Source of the DNA: Ruminiclostridium cellobioparum subsp. termitidis CT1112
GTDB taxonomy: Bacteria > Bacillota > Clostridia > Acetivibrionales > DSM-1351
Length of the DNA: 64,000 nucleotides
Assembly (NCBI RefSeq): GCF_000350485.1
Contig: NZ_AORV01000039.1
Location: 17,473-81,472, forward strand
Reading direction: 5' to 3'
The position numbers were made by a program, and so were the translations under genes. Under the pieces are notes generated by a model that saw only the letters and a list, made by a program, of their open reading frames with translations, searched no databases and was not told the DNA's origin. Each line of letters begins with the position of its first letter. Position 1 is the first letter of the stretch. Positions 26,702 to 37,100 of this stretch are shown one piece after another.

Positions 26702-27811
26702 TTATAACGCTATGCCAAGTGCATTTGTCAGGTAATTTATCCTGTTTACATCCAGGTTCACAGCAAACTCCACACCTGGAATATCAACAGAGTTTATCAG
26801 GTAGCAGGGCACCTTGAAAATACTCTCCAGATACTCATTGAGATGTATAAGCTGCGATCCTCCTCCGGTAATAAGTATTTTGGTTACCTTGTCACCTCCG
26901 CATCTGGTTGTGTAAAAGTCAAAACAAGTATTGATATTTTTGATTATTTCATTTACAACACCCTTTGTGATCTCACTGCAATTCCACTCCAAATCGTTAT
27001 TATAATCGCGGTTCAGTATAATGCCGTATTTCTTTTTATACATTTCGGCAAAATCCGCCTTCAATTTATCAATTATAATGTTATCAAAAATTGCCTTGTC
27101 AATATTGCTGCTGCCTATGAGAATTACTCTGTTGAATTCAATGACCTTGTTTCTCAAAATATTAACTATTGTGGTTTCGGAACCGAAATCCAATACCGCT
27201 ACTGTACCTGTGTCAAACCTTTGATTGCGCTGGACACTTATTCTGTCGTCGGTTTTCTTCAGCCATATTTCGTTATTAAATAGCTTTGCAATGCTGTTGG
27301 CGGGAGTATCTACGGCGACAGGCTTAAGATTGAGACTGTTCAATATTTCAACATAGCTGTTAATAATGCTTTGCTTAACAGCCGTAACAAATATTCTGTG
27401 TTTTTTTATACCGCCTTCATAAAAATAATCAAGTATTTTGAAATCCACTCTGTGCTCTTTCATGTTTATGGGCATAAAACTTTCGATTTCAGTCATTACT
27501 TTATTTTCGACTTGATTTTCGGGTACATCGTCAATCATTATTATTCTTGTAATGATATTTGTTCCCGACATTACTATTTTTGCCTCCTTGGCAGTAATGT
27601 TGTTTTCCCGCATCAACCTTTTTATTTCTTCTATAACACGGGCCTTGTTCCTTATTGCACCATTTTTGATGCAATCCTTGGGAGTGTTTCCGATGCCGAA
27701 GTTGACAACTTCAATAGCATCATCTTCCTTCTTACGTACCTGTAAAACTTTAATTAATTTAAATCCTATGTCGATTGTTAAAAAGTAATTATTAAAAAAC
27801 GAAAATGCCAC
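26702..27811 (-). CDS. pilM: Type IV pilus cytoplasmic assembly protein PilM
   Basis: An actin-like ATP-binding protein of 369 residues that holds the N-terminal tail of PilN. Visible actin-fold motifs are LTIDIGFKLIKVLQV at the start, VAVLDFGSETTIVNIL near residue 190 and ILITGGGSQLIHLNEYLE near residue 320. The start is GTG, with GGGGGGA five bases upstream; the longer frame has no ribosome-binding site. It lies between pilT and pilC, and pilN follows four genes later. Confidence 0.92.
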   Translation of the reverse strand: MAFSFFNNYFLTIDIGFKLIKVLQVRKKEDDAIEVVNFGIGNTPKDCIKNGAIRNKARVIEEIKRLMRENNITAKEAKIVMSGTNIITRIIMIDDVPENQVENKVMTEIESFMPINMKEHRVDFKILDYFYEGGIKKHRIFVTAVKQSIINSYVEILNSLNLKPVAVDTPANSIAKLFNNEIWLKKTDDRISVQRNQRFDTGTVAVLDFGSETTIVNILRNKVIEFNRVILIGSSNIDKAIFDNIIIDKLKADFAEMYKKKYGIILNRDYNNDLEWNCSEITKGVVNEIIKNINTCFDFYTTRCGGDKVTKILITGGGSQLIHLNEYLESIFKVPCYLINSVDIPGVEFAVNLDVNRINYLTNALGIAL

Positions 27812-27854
27812 TGCAATCCCCCCTAACGAATTTATCAAATAAAATAAGCTATTT

Positions 27855-28910
27855 TTAAACTATTAATATCTTTTTTAAGTTGTCTGCATCAATGGCACAT
27901 TGACACGCAGATTCATAACTTATCTTCCCGCTTCTATATAGATTTGCCAGACTGGTATCCATTGAATGCATCCCATGTTGTGCACCGTTATATATACAGC
28001 TGTTTATCTGAGGTGTCTTGGCTTCCCTGATCAAATTTGATGTTGCCGAAGTTAATGTCATAACCTCTGTTGCAACGCAGCGCCCGTGACCGTCACTGTT
28101 AATGATCAGCTGCTGTGATATTATTCCCTGCAAAACCGTTGACAGCTGATTCCTTACCTGCGGCTGCTGATGGGGCGGGAATACGTCAACAATTCTGTCG
28201 ATGGTTTTTGCCGCACCTATGGTATGCAGCGTGGAAAATACCAGATGGCCTGTTTCAGCTGCAGTCAGTGCTATGGAAATCGTCTCCAGGTCACGCATTT
28301 CTCCGATAAGTATTACATCAGGGTCCTCTCTTAACGCTGCTCTTAATGCTTTTGCATACGAAACCGTATCGTTGCCTATTTCTCTCTGGTTGACAACACT
28401 TTTTTTGTGCCTGTGCATATATTCGATAGGGTCTTCAATTGTGAGGATATGGCACTTTCTGTTTGTATTTATGTAATCTATCATGGCTGCCAGGGAAGTG
28501 GATTTACCGCTTCCTGTTGGACCGGTTACCAATACCAGCCCTCTATGCTTTGTTGCAAACTGGTATACTATCGGGGGAAGTCCGAGCATCTCTATCCTGG
28601 GAATTTCAAATGCGATACTACGCAGGGCAATAGCCACCGAACCACGCTGCTTAAACAGGTTTACCCTGAATCTTCCCGTACTGGACAGCGCATAGGAGGT
28701 ATCCATTTCACCGTGACTGACAAAAACACTGTAGGCCTTATCTCCTACACACTGCCTTGCAAGATCTTCACAATCGTCTGCAGTAAGATTACGATTGTCT
28801 CTGTAGAGCAGTTCTCCGTTAATCCTGTATACAACCGGTATTCCGGTTGTTATATGTACATCGGATGCTTTCCTTATAAAACATTCATTTAATATCTCAT
28901 TTAAATCCAT
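27855..28910 (-). CDS. pilT: Pilus retraction ATPase PilT
   Basis: A hexameric ATPase that powers pilus disassembly. The 351 residues begin MDLNEILNECFIRKASDVHI, the PilT N-terminal domain, and have Walker A GPTGSGKSTS near residue 130, the Asp box IEDPIEYMH, Walker B DPDVILIGEMRD and the His box STLHTIGAAKTIDRI. I use the ATG six bases after AAGGTG. Its presence next to pilB means the pili should be retractile (twitching or DNA uptake). Confidence 0.95.
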   Translation of the reverse strand: MDLNEILNECFIRKASDVHITTGIPVVYRINGELLYRDNRNLTADDCEDLARQCVGDKAYSVFVSHGEMDTSYALSSTGRFRVNLFKQRGSVAIALRSIAFEIPRIEMLGLPPIVYQFATKHRGLVLVTGPTGSGKSTSLAAMIDYINTNRKCHILTIEDPIEYMHRHKKSVVNQREIGNDTVSYAKALRAALREDPDVILIGEMRDLETISIALTAAETGHLVFSTLHTIGAAKTIDRIVDVFPPHQQPQVRNQLSTVLQGIISQQLIINSDGHGRCVATEVMTLTSATSNLIREAKTPQINSCIYNGAQHGMHSMDTSLANLYRSGKISYESACQCAIDADNLKKILIV

Positions 28911-28945
28911 AAACATCACCTTAACAAAAATTTATCAATAATATA

Positions 28946-31276
28946 TTAATCCTTGCTGTAAGTAACTCGTAACATTTCATCCAGGGAGGTTGTGCCTTCC
29001 TTAACCAGCCTTATACAGCTGTCTCTCAAAGTATACATCCCCAGACTTATGGAAAGCTCTTTCAATTCGTCGGAGGTTACATTTTTAGCTATCATCTCCC
29101 TGTGCTTTCTAGTAATTTTCATGATCTCATAAATTGCTATTCGTCCTCTATAACCTGAATCATTGCAAGCAGTGCAGCCCTTAGGCTCATAAATTTTTAC
29201 CTCCTCCTCCGGATCCAGTTTCAGCAAGAGCTTTTCATTTTCATCAAGAGTATGTTCGGATTTGCATTCAGGGCATAAGCGCCTCACAAGTCTTTGAGCA
29301 ATAACTCCGACAACCGAAGACGAAATGATAAACGGCTCTATACCCATATCTATTATCCTTGTAATTGAACTTGCCGCATCATTTGTATGCAGGGTACTTA
29401 AAACAAGATGTCCTGTAATAGCAGCTCTGGTTGCAATTTCAGCAGTTTCACCATCGCGGATTTCTCCTACCATGATTATGTCCGGATCCTGTCTCAAGAA
29501 TGCCCTCAATGCCGAACTAAAGGAAAGTCCGGCCTTTGAATTTACCTGCACCTGGTTTATGCCTCTGATGGTAGACTCAACAGGATCTTCGACTGTAAGA
29601 ATGTTTACATTCGGCTTGCTTAACTCTCTGAGTGCAGTGTACAGGGTTGTGGATTTACCGCTTCCTGTAGGACCGGTAACCAGTACGATCCCGTGAGGGT
29701 TGTCCATGATATCGTTAAATTTCTCCAAATCGTCTTCAAAGAGTCCCAGATCTTTTTTGGAAACATTGAATGCTTCCTTGTCTGCAATTCTGATAACAAC
29801 CTTTTCGCCATGCACGGTAGGAAGAATCGATACACGCATGTCATAGTTCTTTTTATTGATGGTTACGGTTATTCTTCCATCCTGTGGTATCCTCTTTTCG
29901 GCTATATTCAATGCACTTATTATTTTTATTCTTGCCACCATAGACGACAATATTTTTTTATCATGCCGCATCATTTCCAATAACTGTCCGTCAACCCTGT
30001 AACGGACAACTATGCAGTCTTCATAAGGCTCAATATGTATATCACTCGCTCTCTGAGTAACAGCCTTTTGAAAGATTATATTAACCATTTTAACTATGGG
30101 GGCATTTGAAACATCGCTTATATCATTCAGATCCTCATCCTGCTGAACAGATTGAATCTCAACTGCGATTTCTTCATTTATTTTCTTCATTTCCTCATCC
30201 AGGTCACCATTGAAAATGAAGCTGTTACTATCGGGCGCAGTATTTTGAATGGGTTCGGAAGTTATTACTGCTGGCCTGGGCTGAGTTGCTTTTCCATAAT
30301 GCTTTTCTATCTTTTCTGCTATCAGCTCTTCCTTCGCCAATAATGATACAATTTCCAGACCTGTCGACAGTCTCAAGTCATCCAGAGCAAATACATCCAA
30401 TGGGTCTGCCATTGCTACTTTTAAAATATCCCCATCCGCTTCAACGGGAATCAAATTGTATCTCCTTGCCAGACTATCCTTAACTAAATTTATTGCCCCG
30501 TCCGGGATATCAATTTCTCTTAAATCTACATAAGTGGTATTCATCTGAACTTCCAGAAACTTATATAGTACGTCCTCTTTTATAAAATTCTCACCGACCA
30601 GTATTTCACCTATTTTGCCGCCTCTTTCAGACTGGATTTTCAAAGCTTCCTCCAGCTTTTCTTCAGCAAGGATTCCGCTGTTTACTAAAAGGACTCCCAA
30701 CTGGCTTTTGAAAATAGGAGAATTGTTTTGATTCTGGGCTTCCAATACCTTGCGGATTTTATCCTTGTCCAGATTGGCAATATCCTCTTCGCTCAGACAT
30801 ATTTTCACATTCCTGTCATGCTTTGCTTTTGTGTTCTCCTTTTTAAATACTTTTTCAATAAGCCTTTCAATTTCTTTTTCACTGCCGAATACCGGATTGA
30901 TCTGATACTTTGTGGAAAGGGTCAAGTCATCAAGAGCAAACAGGTCCGACGGATCTTTCATTGCTATATAAACATTGTTCTGATCTAATTTGTAAGGTAT
31001 GGCGCAATGTTTTCTGGCCACAGCTTCCGGAATTATTTTAGGTATATTCATATCTTCGAACTCGAAATTTTCCAAATCCACAAGTTCGATATTCATACTT
31101 TTGGCCTTGACGGACATAGCTTGTTTCTCATTTATTGCACCATGTTCAATTAAAATATCGAGAATAGGCTTGTTTAATGTAATATTAAGACTCCAAGCCT
31201 CCTTCAATTGAGCCATATTTATCAGGCCTTCTTCAAGAAGTATATCTTCAATACCTTTTTCTGCTATTCCTGCCAT
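28946..31276 (-). CDS. pilB: Pilus extension ATPase PilB with two MshEN-type domains
   Basis: The 776-residue motor for pilin polymerisation. Residues 1-150 and 190-330 are two copies of the MshEN-type (GspE N-terminal) domain: LLEEGLINMAQLKEAW then LGVLLVNSGILAEEKLEEAL and KIGEILVGENFIKEDVL. The ATPase core (about 380-776) has Walker A GPTGSGKSTTL near 540, Walker B DPDIIMVGEIRDGE near 600, the His box STLHTNDAASSITRI, and a four-cysteine zinc site (CPEC near 670, CTAC near 703). MshEN domains in other species bind cyclic di-GMP; binding here is inferred. It is the first gene of the operon; GAGGTG precedes the ATG. Confidence 0.95.
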   Translation of the reverse strand: MAGIAEKGIEDILLEEGLINMAQLKEAWSLNITLNKPILDILIEHGAINEKQAMSVKAKSMNIELVDLENFEFEDMNIPKIIPEAVARKHCAIPYKLDQNNVYIAMKDPSDLFALDDLTLSTKYQINPVFGSEKEIERLIEKVFKKENTKAKHDRNVKICLSEEDIANLDKDKIRKVLEAQNQNNSPIFKSQLGVLLVNSGILAEEKLEEALKIQSERGGKIGEILVGENFIKEDVLYKFLEVQMNTTYVDLREIDIPDGAINLVKDSLARRYNLIPVEADGDILKVAMADPLDVFALDDLRLSTGLEIVSLLAKEELIAEKIEKHYGKATQPRPAVITSEPIQNTAPDSNSFIFNGDLDEEMKKINEEIAVEIQSVQQDEDLNDISDVSNAPIVKMVNIIFQKAVTQRASDIHIEPYEDCIVVRYRVDGQLLEMMRHDKKILSSMVARIKIISALNIAEKRIPQDGRITVTINKKNYDMRVSILPTVHGEKVVIRIADKEAFNVSKKDLGLFEDDLEKFNDIMDNPHGIVLVTGPTGSGKSTTLYTALRELSKPNVNILTVEDPVESTIRGINQVQVNSKAGLSFSSALRAFLRQDPDIIMVGEIRDGETAEIATRAAITGHLVLSTLHTNDAASSITRIIDMGIEPFIISSSVVGVIAQRLVRRLCPECKSEHTLDENEKLLLKLDPEEEVKIYEPKGCTACNDSGYRGRIAIYEIMKITRKHREMIAKNVTSDELKELSISLGMYTLRDSCIRLVKEGTTSLDEMLRVTYSKD

Positions 31277-31618
31277 AATTTCACCTCATATATATTATTC
31301 TATATAATACCATATTTTGTATATGGTTCCATGGTCACAATTTAATAGTAATTTATGTCGTATTTTTATATTTTTTAATTGATTTTCTTTATATGTAATT
31401 TTATGTATCGTATGGTAATTATATATTAACATAATATTTTTAACTAATCAACATAATTTAGTAACTTTTGACAGAATATGCTAATTACCCTCCTAAGATC
31501 TATGCAAAATGTATAATTTAGGATAGTATTTTGAATTATTTTAACTTATTAAAATGAGTAGTCCTAAAAATAATAAACTAATAGTCATAGGACTAAATAC
31601 CCCTTCATAAGATTACAA

Positions 31619-31769
31619 GTACTATTAATAGTACATGCCTGAAATTGCAGGATATACACAAGTGTTTTTGCTGTTACATTGACCGGTTTGAAACCTCGCC
31701 CTGAAACAGGGTACTGAGTGTTCTGCATCAGCAAAAATGCTTGTGATGAGCCTTACAAACTTCAGGCAT
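31619..31769 (-). ncRNA. Unidentified structured element upstream of the pilus operon
   Basis: The 505-bp gap between pilB and the next gene is AT-rich and non-coding. At 31636-31768 an imperfect long hairpin is formed by TGCCTGAA ends and by a 17-bp inner arm (31657-31673 with 31729-31745). The 55-base loop carries two small hairpins, GGTT/AACC (31685-31695) and CCCTG/CAGGG (31699-31711). A perfect 16-bp palindrome GTACTATTAATAGTAC (31619-31634) adjoins it. It could be a regulatory RNA, a 3' end structure of the upstream gene, or a mobile hairpin. I recognise no known riboswitch in it. Confidence 0.5.
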
Positions 31770-31781
31770 ACACTTTGTGTG

Positions 31782-33866
31782 CTAATAAGAAATTATCTTC
31801 TCAATATCTTTTCCGGCAGTTAACAATACAAAAGTATTTGTCTGCATATTATATGAGTAAAGAACTTTACTGCCGCTGTAAATCGATGTTTTGTCACCTT
31901 CGATTCCATAAATCAGATAGATATGCGGAACCTTGGTAGCAAGAACTGATTTTACCTCGAAATCCTTTTTAACAAGTTTAGATGCTTTTGGAGTCAAACT
32001 ATATAAAGTTTGTATTTTATCCTGCAGTCCTCCTGCAAATACCTGATCTGAAACAAGATTCCAATACTTTACCGTAATACCCGTAACGAGTTCCCTGTAC
32101 TTTGAATCATGGCTGCTTATGTCATACCGGTTTGTAATATTATTGGCCCCTGCAAATATTAGCGAATCACCCACAACTGACTGGTTTGTAATATTAAAAT
32201 CTATTGCCGCATTGCTGATGCTCCCTGAATTATTTATAAATAATACAGAATTTCTCGTTGTAGACTTCGCCGACGCTCTGTCAAAATCTTTAACTTTCAG
32301 ATAGACTCCCTTTTCGGTTACTATATAGGAATCTATGCTTTTAACGTCAAGTGCGTAATTCCACGTTCCTGTTTTAAAGGTATACAGAACTTCCTCTTTC
32401 GGAGCTTCCACGCCTACAGCCTGTTTACCAAGCAATATCATCGTGTTGTTTATCACCATTGTTTTTGCAATTTTCACATTTTTGCCGGATAATTTACCGG
32501 AATTAACTGTTGAATAGCTCCCTCCGGGAGTATACTCGACTATGCGGTTTAACTTTTGTTTGCTGGAATCTGTTCCAAAAAGATAGAGCTTTCCATTATA
32601 TGACTCCATGACTTCTACATTTAAGCCGTACGGATCCGTCGGCATCTTCTTAGCCTTGTCAACATCGAGCTGATAAAGCTTTCTAACCTTTTTGTCGTCC
32701 TGAAGGATGGCATAGACTTTTCCGCCGCACACCCTGACATCATCAAAATCAATACTGTATAGGTCTTTTGCATTACTGTCGGTGCATGTCACCATCATAA
32801 TCGAAGCCCCGTTTGAAACCAGCAGATATTGTTTTGTACCCTCCTGCGGCCGGGTTTTCATGTACAGCCAGTCATCAGTGATGTAATACTCTGTCATGGT
32901 CATATTTGTATATAGCTGGCGTACATTCCATTTGGGGTCAATTTTCACAATAGTATAGTTTCTATTGCTGTCATATTTATTTAGTATTATACTATCCTTA
33001 AAGTTCACCTGAACCGAACTGTAACAGTCCCCCACTACCAAAGACAAATTGTTTCCGGTAAATCTGTAAAGCTTATATTTCTTATCACTGTTATCATAAC
33101 CGTAAAAAACTCTGCATCCGCCGAATATATATGTATCAACAATGTCAAAATTCTGCTTTAGATCAACAAATTTACCATTTTCACGTTTAACAAGCTTGTT
33201 TTGTCTAAGGGCCTGGTCATAGACATATAAAATAATTGCGCCCTCCTGACTGTATATATCCTTTATTTCAGTATTGCTGAGCATATCACTGTATATGCCT
33301 TTCTTGTCAACTGTGAAAAAGTTGGGTAAATTTATTTGCTTGTTAAAAAAAGTAAAACCTCCTATTCCAATATCGGTACTTTTTAGTATTTTTGTTGTTT
33401 TAGTCTTGGAGTTATATGTTACTTCATACCCCAGAGACTTAAACACATCACTTACCGGAACAGTAAGTTTGTTTGACACTATTTTCGGTGCTTTTGTAAA
33501 CTTAAATTCTTTCCCGTTTACCTTGTATTGCAAACTTTTATCCTTTAATGATAAGTTACTTGTACCATTTGATGCAGTCATTAATCCGGTCTTATTATCA
33601 AAATTAACCTTATACCCAATCCATGGCAATATTTGATCAATTTGGACAAAAAGCTGACCCTGATTAATATAAGGAGCTACGCTGAAACTTTTTGTAAGTG
33701 AATGAACAACGAATTTTTTATCATCAGTCGTTAATGTAATGTCCACAAATCCGTCATGCGAAACCTTCGCCGTCTTAGTGTCTGTTGTTGTTCCGGCAGT
33801 AACTGCCATTGGTAATTGTACCAACAAAATAGTAAAAACTAATAAAAATAATACTGTTTTTTTCAA
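31782..33866 (-). CDS. Secreted protein with copper-amine-oxidase-N-like domain
   Basis: A 694-residue exported protein starting at TTG seven bases after a GGGGGT site. The signal peptide is MKKTVLFLLVFTILLVQLPM followed by AVTAG. Residues about 45-165 contain two repeats of the Cu_amine_oxidN1 type (APYINQGQLFVQIDQILPWI; APKIVSNKLTVPVSDVFKSL), a stalk domain common in clostridial surface proteins and not itself an enzyme. Residues 180-690 form many short beta repeats ending in Tyr- and Asp-rich turns (GKLYLFGTDSSKQKLNRIVE), like a beta-propeller of the DUF5050 kind. It is probably a monocistronic gene; its function is unknown. Confidence 0.75.
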   Translation of the reverse strand: MKKTVLFLLVFTILLVQLPMAVTAGTTTDTKTAKVSHDGFVDITLTTDDKKFVVHSLTKSFSVAPYINQGQLFVQIDQILPWIGYKVNFDNKTGLMTASNGTSNLSLKDKSLQYKVNGKEFKFTKAPKIVSNKLTVPVSDVFKSLGYEVTYNSKTKTTKILKSTDIGIGGFTFFNKQINLPNFFTVDKKGIYSDMLSNTEIKDIYSQEGAIILYVYDQALRQNKLVKRENGKFVDLKQNFDIVDTYIFGGCRVFYGYDNSDKKYKLYRFTGNNLSLVVGDCYSSVQVNFKDSIILNKYDSNRNYTIVKIDPKWNVRQLYTNMTMTEYYITDDWLYMKTRPQEGTKQYLLVSNGASIMMVTCTDSNAKDLYSIDFDDVRVCGGKVYAILQDDKKVRKLYQLDVDKAKKMPTDPYGLNVEVMESYNGKLYLFGTDSSKQKLNRIVEYTPGGSYSTVNSGKLSGKNVKIAKTMVINNTMILLGKQAVGVEAPKEEVLYTFKTGTWNYALDVKSIDSYIVTEKGVYLKVKDFDRASAKSTTRNSVLFINNSGSISNAAIDFNITNQSVVGDSLIFAGANNITNRYDISSHDSKYRELVTGITVKYWNLVSDQVFAGGLQDKIQTLYSLTPKASKLVKKDFEVKSVLATKVPHIYLIYGIEGDKTSIYSGSKVLYSYNMQTNTFVLLTAGKDIEKIISY

Positions 33867-33945
33867 TTCTTCTACCCCCAGTTCTAAATATTTTCCTTCT
33901 AAATGAAGTAATATTTTTATTATTCTACTAATAATGTTAATATCC

Positions 33946-33974
33946 TCCATATTTCTACTTTTATTTTATGTCAA
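33946..33974 (-). promoter_or_regulatory. Possible promoter for the copper-amine-oxidase-N-like gene
   Basis: A perfect TTGACA is followed after 17 bases by TATGGA, about 80 bases upstream of the TTG start. The -35 is consensus, the -10 is weak. The 307-bp gap here (33867-34173) otherwise holds only the hairpin at 34064-34115. Confidence 0.4.
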
Positions 33975-34063
33975 ACACTTTAAATATTAAAAAAATCCTC
34001 TAAACTCTGATTTTGCTAATGTGCTTATCGGTACCATCATACTCCTGTCATACCCATGCCGGA

Positions 34064-34115
34064 CCGCAGGACAAAATAAATGTAGGTCCTACTCTACATT
34101 TATCTCGTCCTGCGG
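34064..34115 (-). terminator. Long hairpin downstream of the triple chitinase gene
   Basis: A 9-bp GC-rich stem (CCGCAGGAC with GTCCTGCGG) encloses a second stem (AAATAAATGTAG with CTACATTTAT), 58 bp after the chitinase stop. There is no T tract, so this could protect the mRNA 3' end or terminate only partly. Confidence 0.5.
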
Positions 34116-34173
34116 GGTATTTGGGGAGATATTATTTAATTTTCTTTTTTAAATAACAGCTTTATTTGTCCTG

Positions 34174-37100
34174 TCAAACCTGGGACCACAATGCTGGAAC
34201 ATTTGAAGGTTCCCATCCGGGCAAGGACGTATGTGCCTGTATGCATTCATATAAATTACCGTTATATGTGACCAGGTCCCCTGTCCTATATACCTCATTT
34301 GCAACCCATACAGGCTTTGCGGGCTGAGGATCAGGTTCAGGCTGCGGCTTGGGATCCACTCCCGCGGCAGAATCTGTTTTGGACCACAATGCAGGAACAT
34401 TTGAAGGCTCCCACCCGGGCAGAGACGTATGACTTTGAATACACTTATAGGCAGTTCCATTGTATGTCACTACATCCCCTGCATTATATGCCTTATACGC
34501 TTCCCATGCAGAACCGTCAACTATTTGCGGCTTTGTGGCTGCAGTTACTGCCGAACTCCATGCGCTTGTTCCAGATGAATTCTTCGCCCTGATTGCATAT
34601 GTATGAACCGAATTTGCAGCCAGGCCGGTATGGGCATATGGGCTGGTTACATTGCTTATTTCAACTCCGTCTATCTTTAAGTCATAGCCTGTGGCACCGG
34701 TTGAATTGCTCCAGGTTATATTTATGACCGAAGTTCCTGCAGCAGCTGCATTCAGACCGGTTGGTACCGCCGGAATTGCAGGCGGATTGGTGTCATCGTC
34801 GCCAGGCTCACTTCCTGTATTAAATACTTTAAATATATTGGTAAATTCAAGGTCAGTTTGCGTTATGTTTGAGGATTGGTATAATGCTCCGCCTCTTCCA
34901 TTATCCCTATTGACAGACCACATTGCCAGTAACCTTACCCAGCTGTTGGACTGTGCAAATGACAATAGTTTTCTGGCATCAGACTGATAGAATACCTCTG
35001 TCTGAACGTCGTTCTTGCCAATCATGGGCGTAACACCTATTTTAACTGAAATACCCAGATTATTGCATTGGTCATAAGTAGCCCTGGCGGCCTGGATAGC
35101 ATAATCCCCCATTTTTCCGTCAGGGTTTGGCGCCTGTCCATCCCCGTAATCCATCGCCATAACATTCACAACGTCTATTCTTACTCCATTTTCTTTTGCA
35201 TTCTTTAGCACGTATAGCCCGTCATCGGTTAATCCTGATGGAAGCACAGGCAGGCAGAACGCAACTTTAAGGTTCGGATTCCGGGCTTGCAAGCCTTTTA
35301 TTGCTTTACTTCTCCTGTCTATAGCAGCTTTGTCCGCAACTGCGCTTCCCTCAATATCAAAATCTATCCAGGTAAGTTTATATTTATCAATAACAGATTG
35401 GTATTTTGATTGAAGTGCAGCAGCATCAGTATTGGATTGTGCAAGCTCGATTCCGTTTGCTCCTCCGAAGGATACTATTACATCGCCGCCCTTACTTCGT
35501 ATATTGTTAATTTCATCTGCATAGAAATCGGTGTCTATTCCTGTTATTCCGCCCCATGCAGGATTTCCTGCTCCGTTGCTCGTGATAAATGCCAGAGTAT
35601 AGAACTTTTGATTTGTTTTTTCATAACAATCATTAATACTGAAGGTAGGCCAGAGCATAACATCAACGTATGGAGCGAATATTCTGCTCCCCCAGCTTCC
35701 GGACGTATCATTATTTGCCTGTTTTGTAGTTGCACTTACAATGGAACTCCACGGACTGGCGCCCTTTGCATTTTTCGCCCTGATTGCATATGTGTGGGTC
35801 GAATTTGCAGCCAGACCGGTATGGGCATACGGGCTGGTTACATTGCTTGTTTCAACTCCGTCTATCTTTAAGTCATAGCCTGTGGCACCGGCTGAAGCAT
35901 TCCATGATATATTGATGACAGATGTTCCGTCAACTGCCACTTTCAGGTTCTGAGGGACATTGGGAACCGTACCGGGTTCTTCCTGTGCCGAACCAAGGTC
36001 CGACCACAATTTACCGAGAAGTGTCCCTTTATAGTCCTGATTATATTGCCAGAACATGGCACCGCCCAGACCTTTTTCCTTTATGTAGGCTGTCTTGTAA
36101 CCAAAAGATTCTACATCGTCATAGGTCAGGAACTGACCCTGATTAAGCAGATAGCATGCCTTTGCCTGTTCATCCCAGTAACGTGTCCAACCATTTTTGT
36201 TTATATAGTTTTCTACTAATTCAGAATATGTAGGCCAATCGCTTCCCTTTCGGCCGTAGAAAGGCATACCCATATTGATTTTCCTGGCAGGCACTCCATT
36301 AGCCAGATGGATTTTAACTGCCGAATCACAGCTTATACTGTAACCGTAATTTGAGGATTCATAAAGATTTGCATTATGTCTTGAGGCTCCAAAGTCATAG
36401 GTCATGATATTTATGAAATCACATATTCCTGCTATTTTAGCAAGTTCGGTATTGTTGGCATATTCCTGGCTTGCACCTGAAGCAATCGATAAAATCTTTC
36501 CGTTCCCTATTTTATTGCGTACCGCCTGAAGCATCAGTGTAAAGTTTGTCTTATCTTCAGGGCGGCATTTTATCATACCCCATCCGCCATTAACGGGATA
36601 CTCCCAGTCCAGGTCTATTCCATCCAGTTTATTGTCATTTATTACCTTTAAGCAGCTTTCAGCAAAAGTATTGCGTGAAGCTTCGGTAAGTGCTGCGTCA
36701 GAGAAGCCGTCTCCTCCCCATCCGCCTACCGACAGTATTACTTTCAAATTTGGATTCTTTACTTTAAGGGCAACTAAAGCTGCAAGATCACCCGGATTAC
36801 TGACTGCTACTTTTCCATTTACTATTTGTGCAAAAGCATAGTTGATATGAGTGAGCTTTGTTGCATCTACATTATTTGGCGTGCCATAAACATAGCCGAT
36901 GACATTGTAACCGCCTGAAGGGTTTGTATTGCCGTCCTGATTGGATTTTACCGTAATTACAAGACTTGCACCGGGTGTGATCCCATACTGATTGGACAAA
37001 TCCGCCCTGTATGAATATGTACCCGCACTTTTACCGCTTACGTCATATTTAATTATCTGTGCCGCAGATGAATTTGCAGTGAGGTTTTGGGTCTTAACAA

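Noticed and set aside
31619..31769. Cyclic di-GMP riboswitch ahead of the pilus operon
   Set aside because: Attractive because pilB has MshEN domains, but the GEMM-I and GEMM-II conserved loop and junction sequences are absent.
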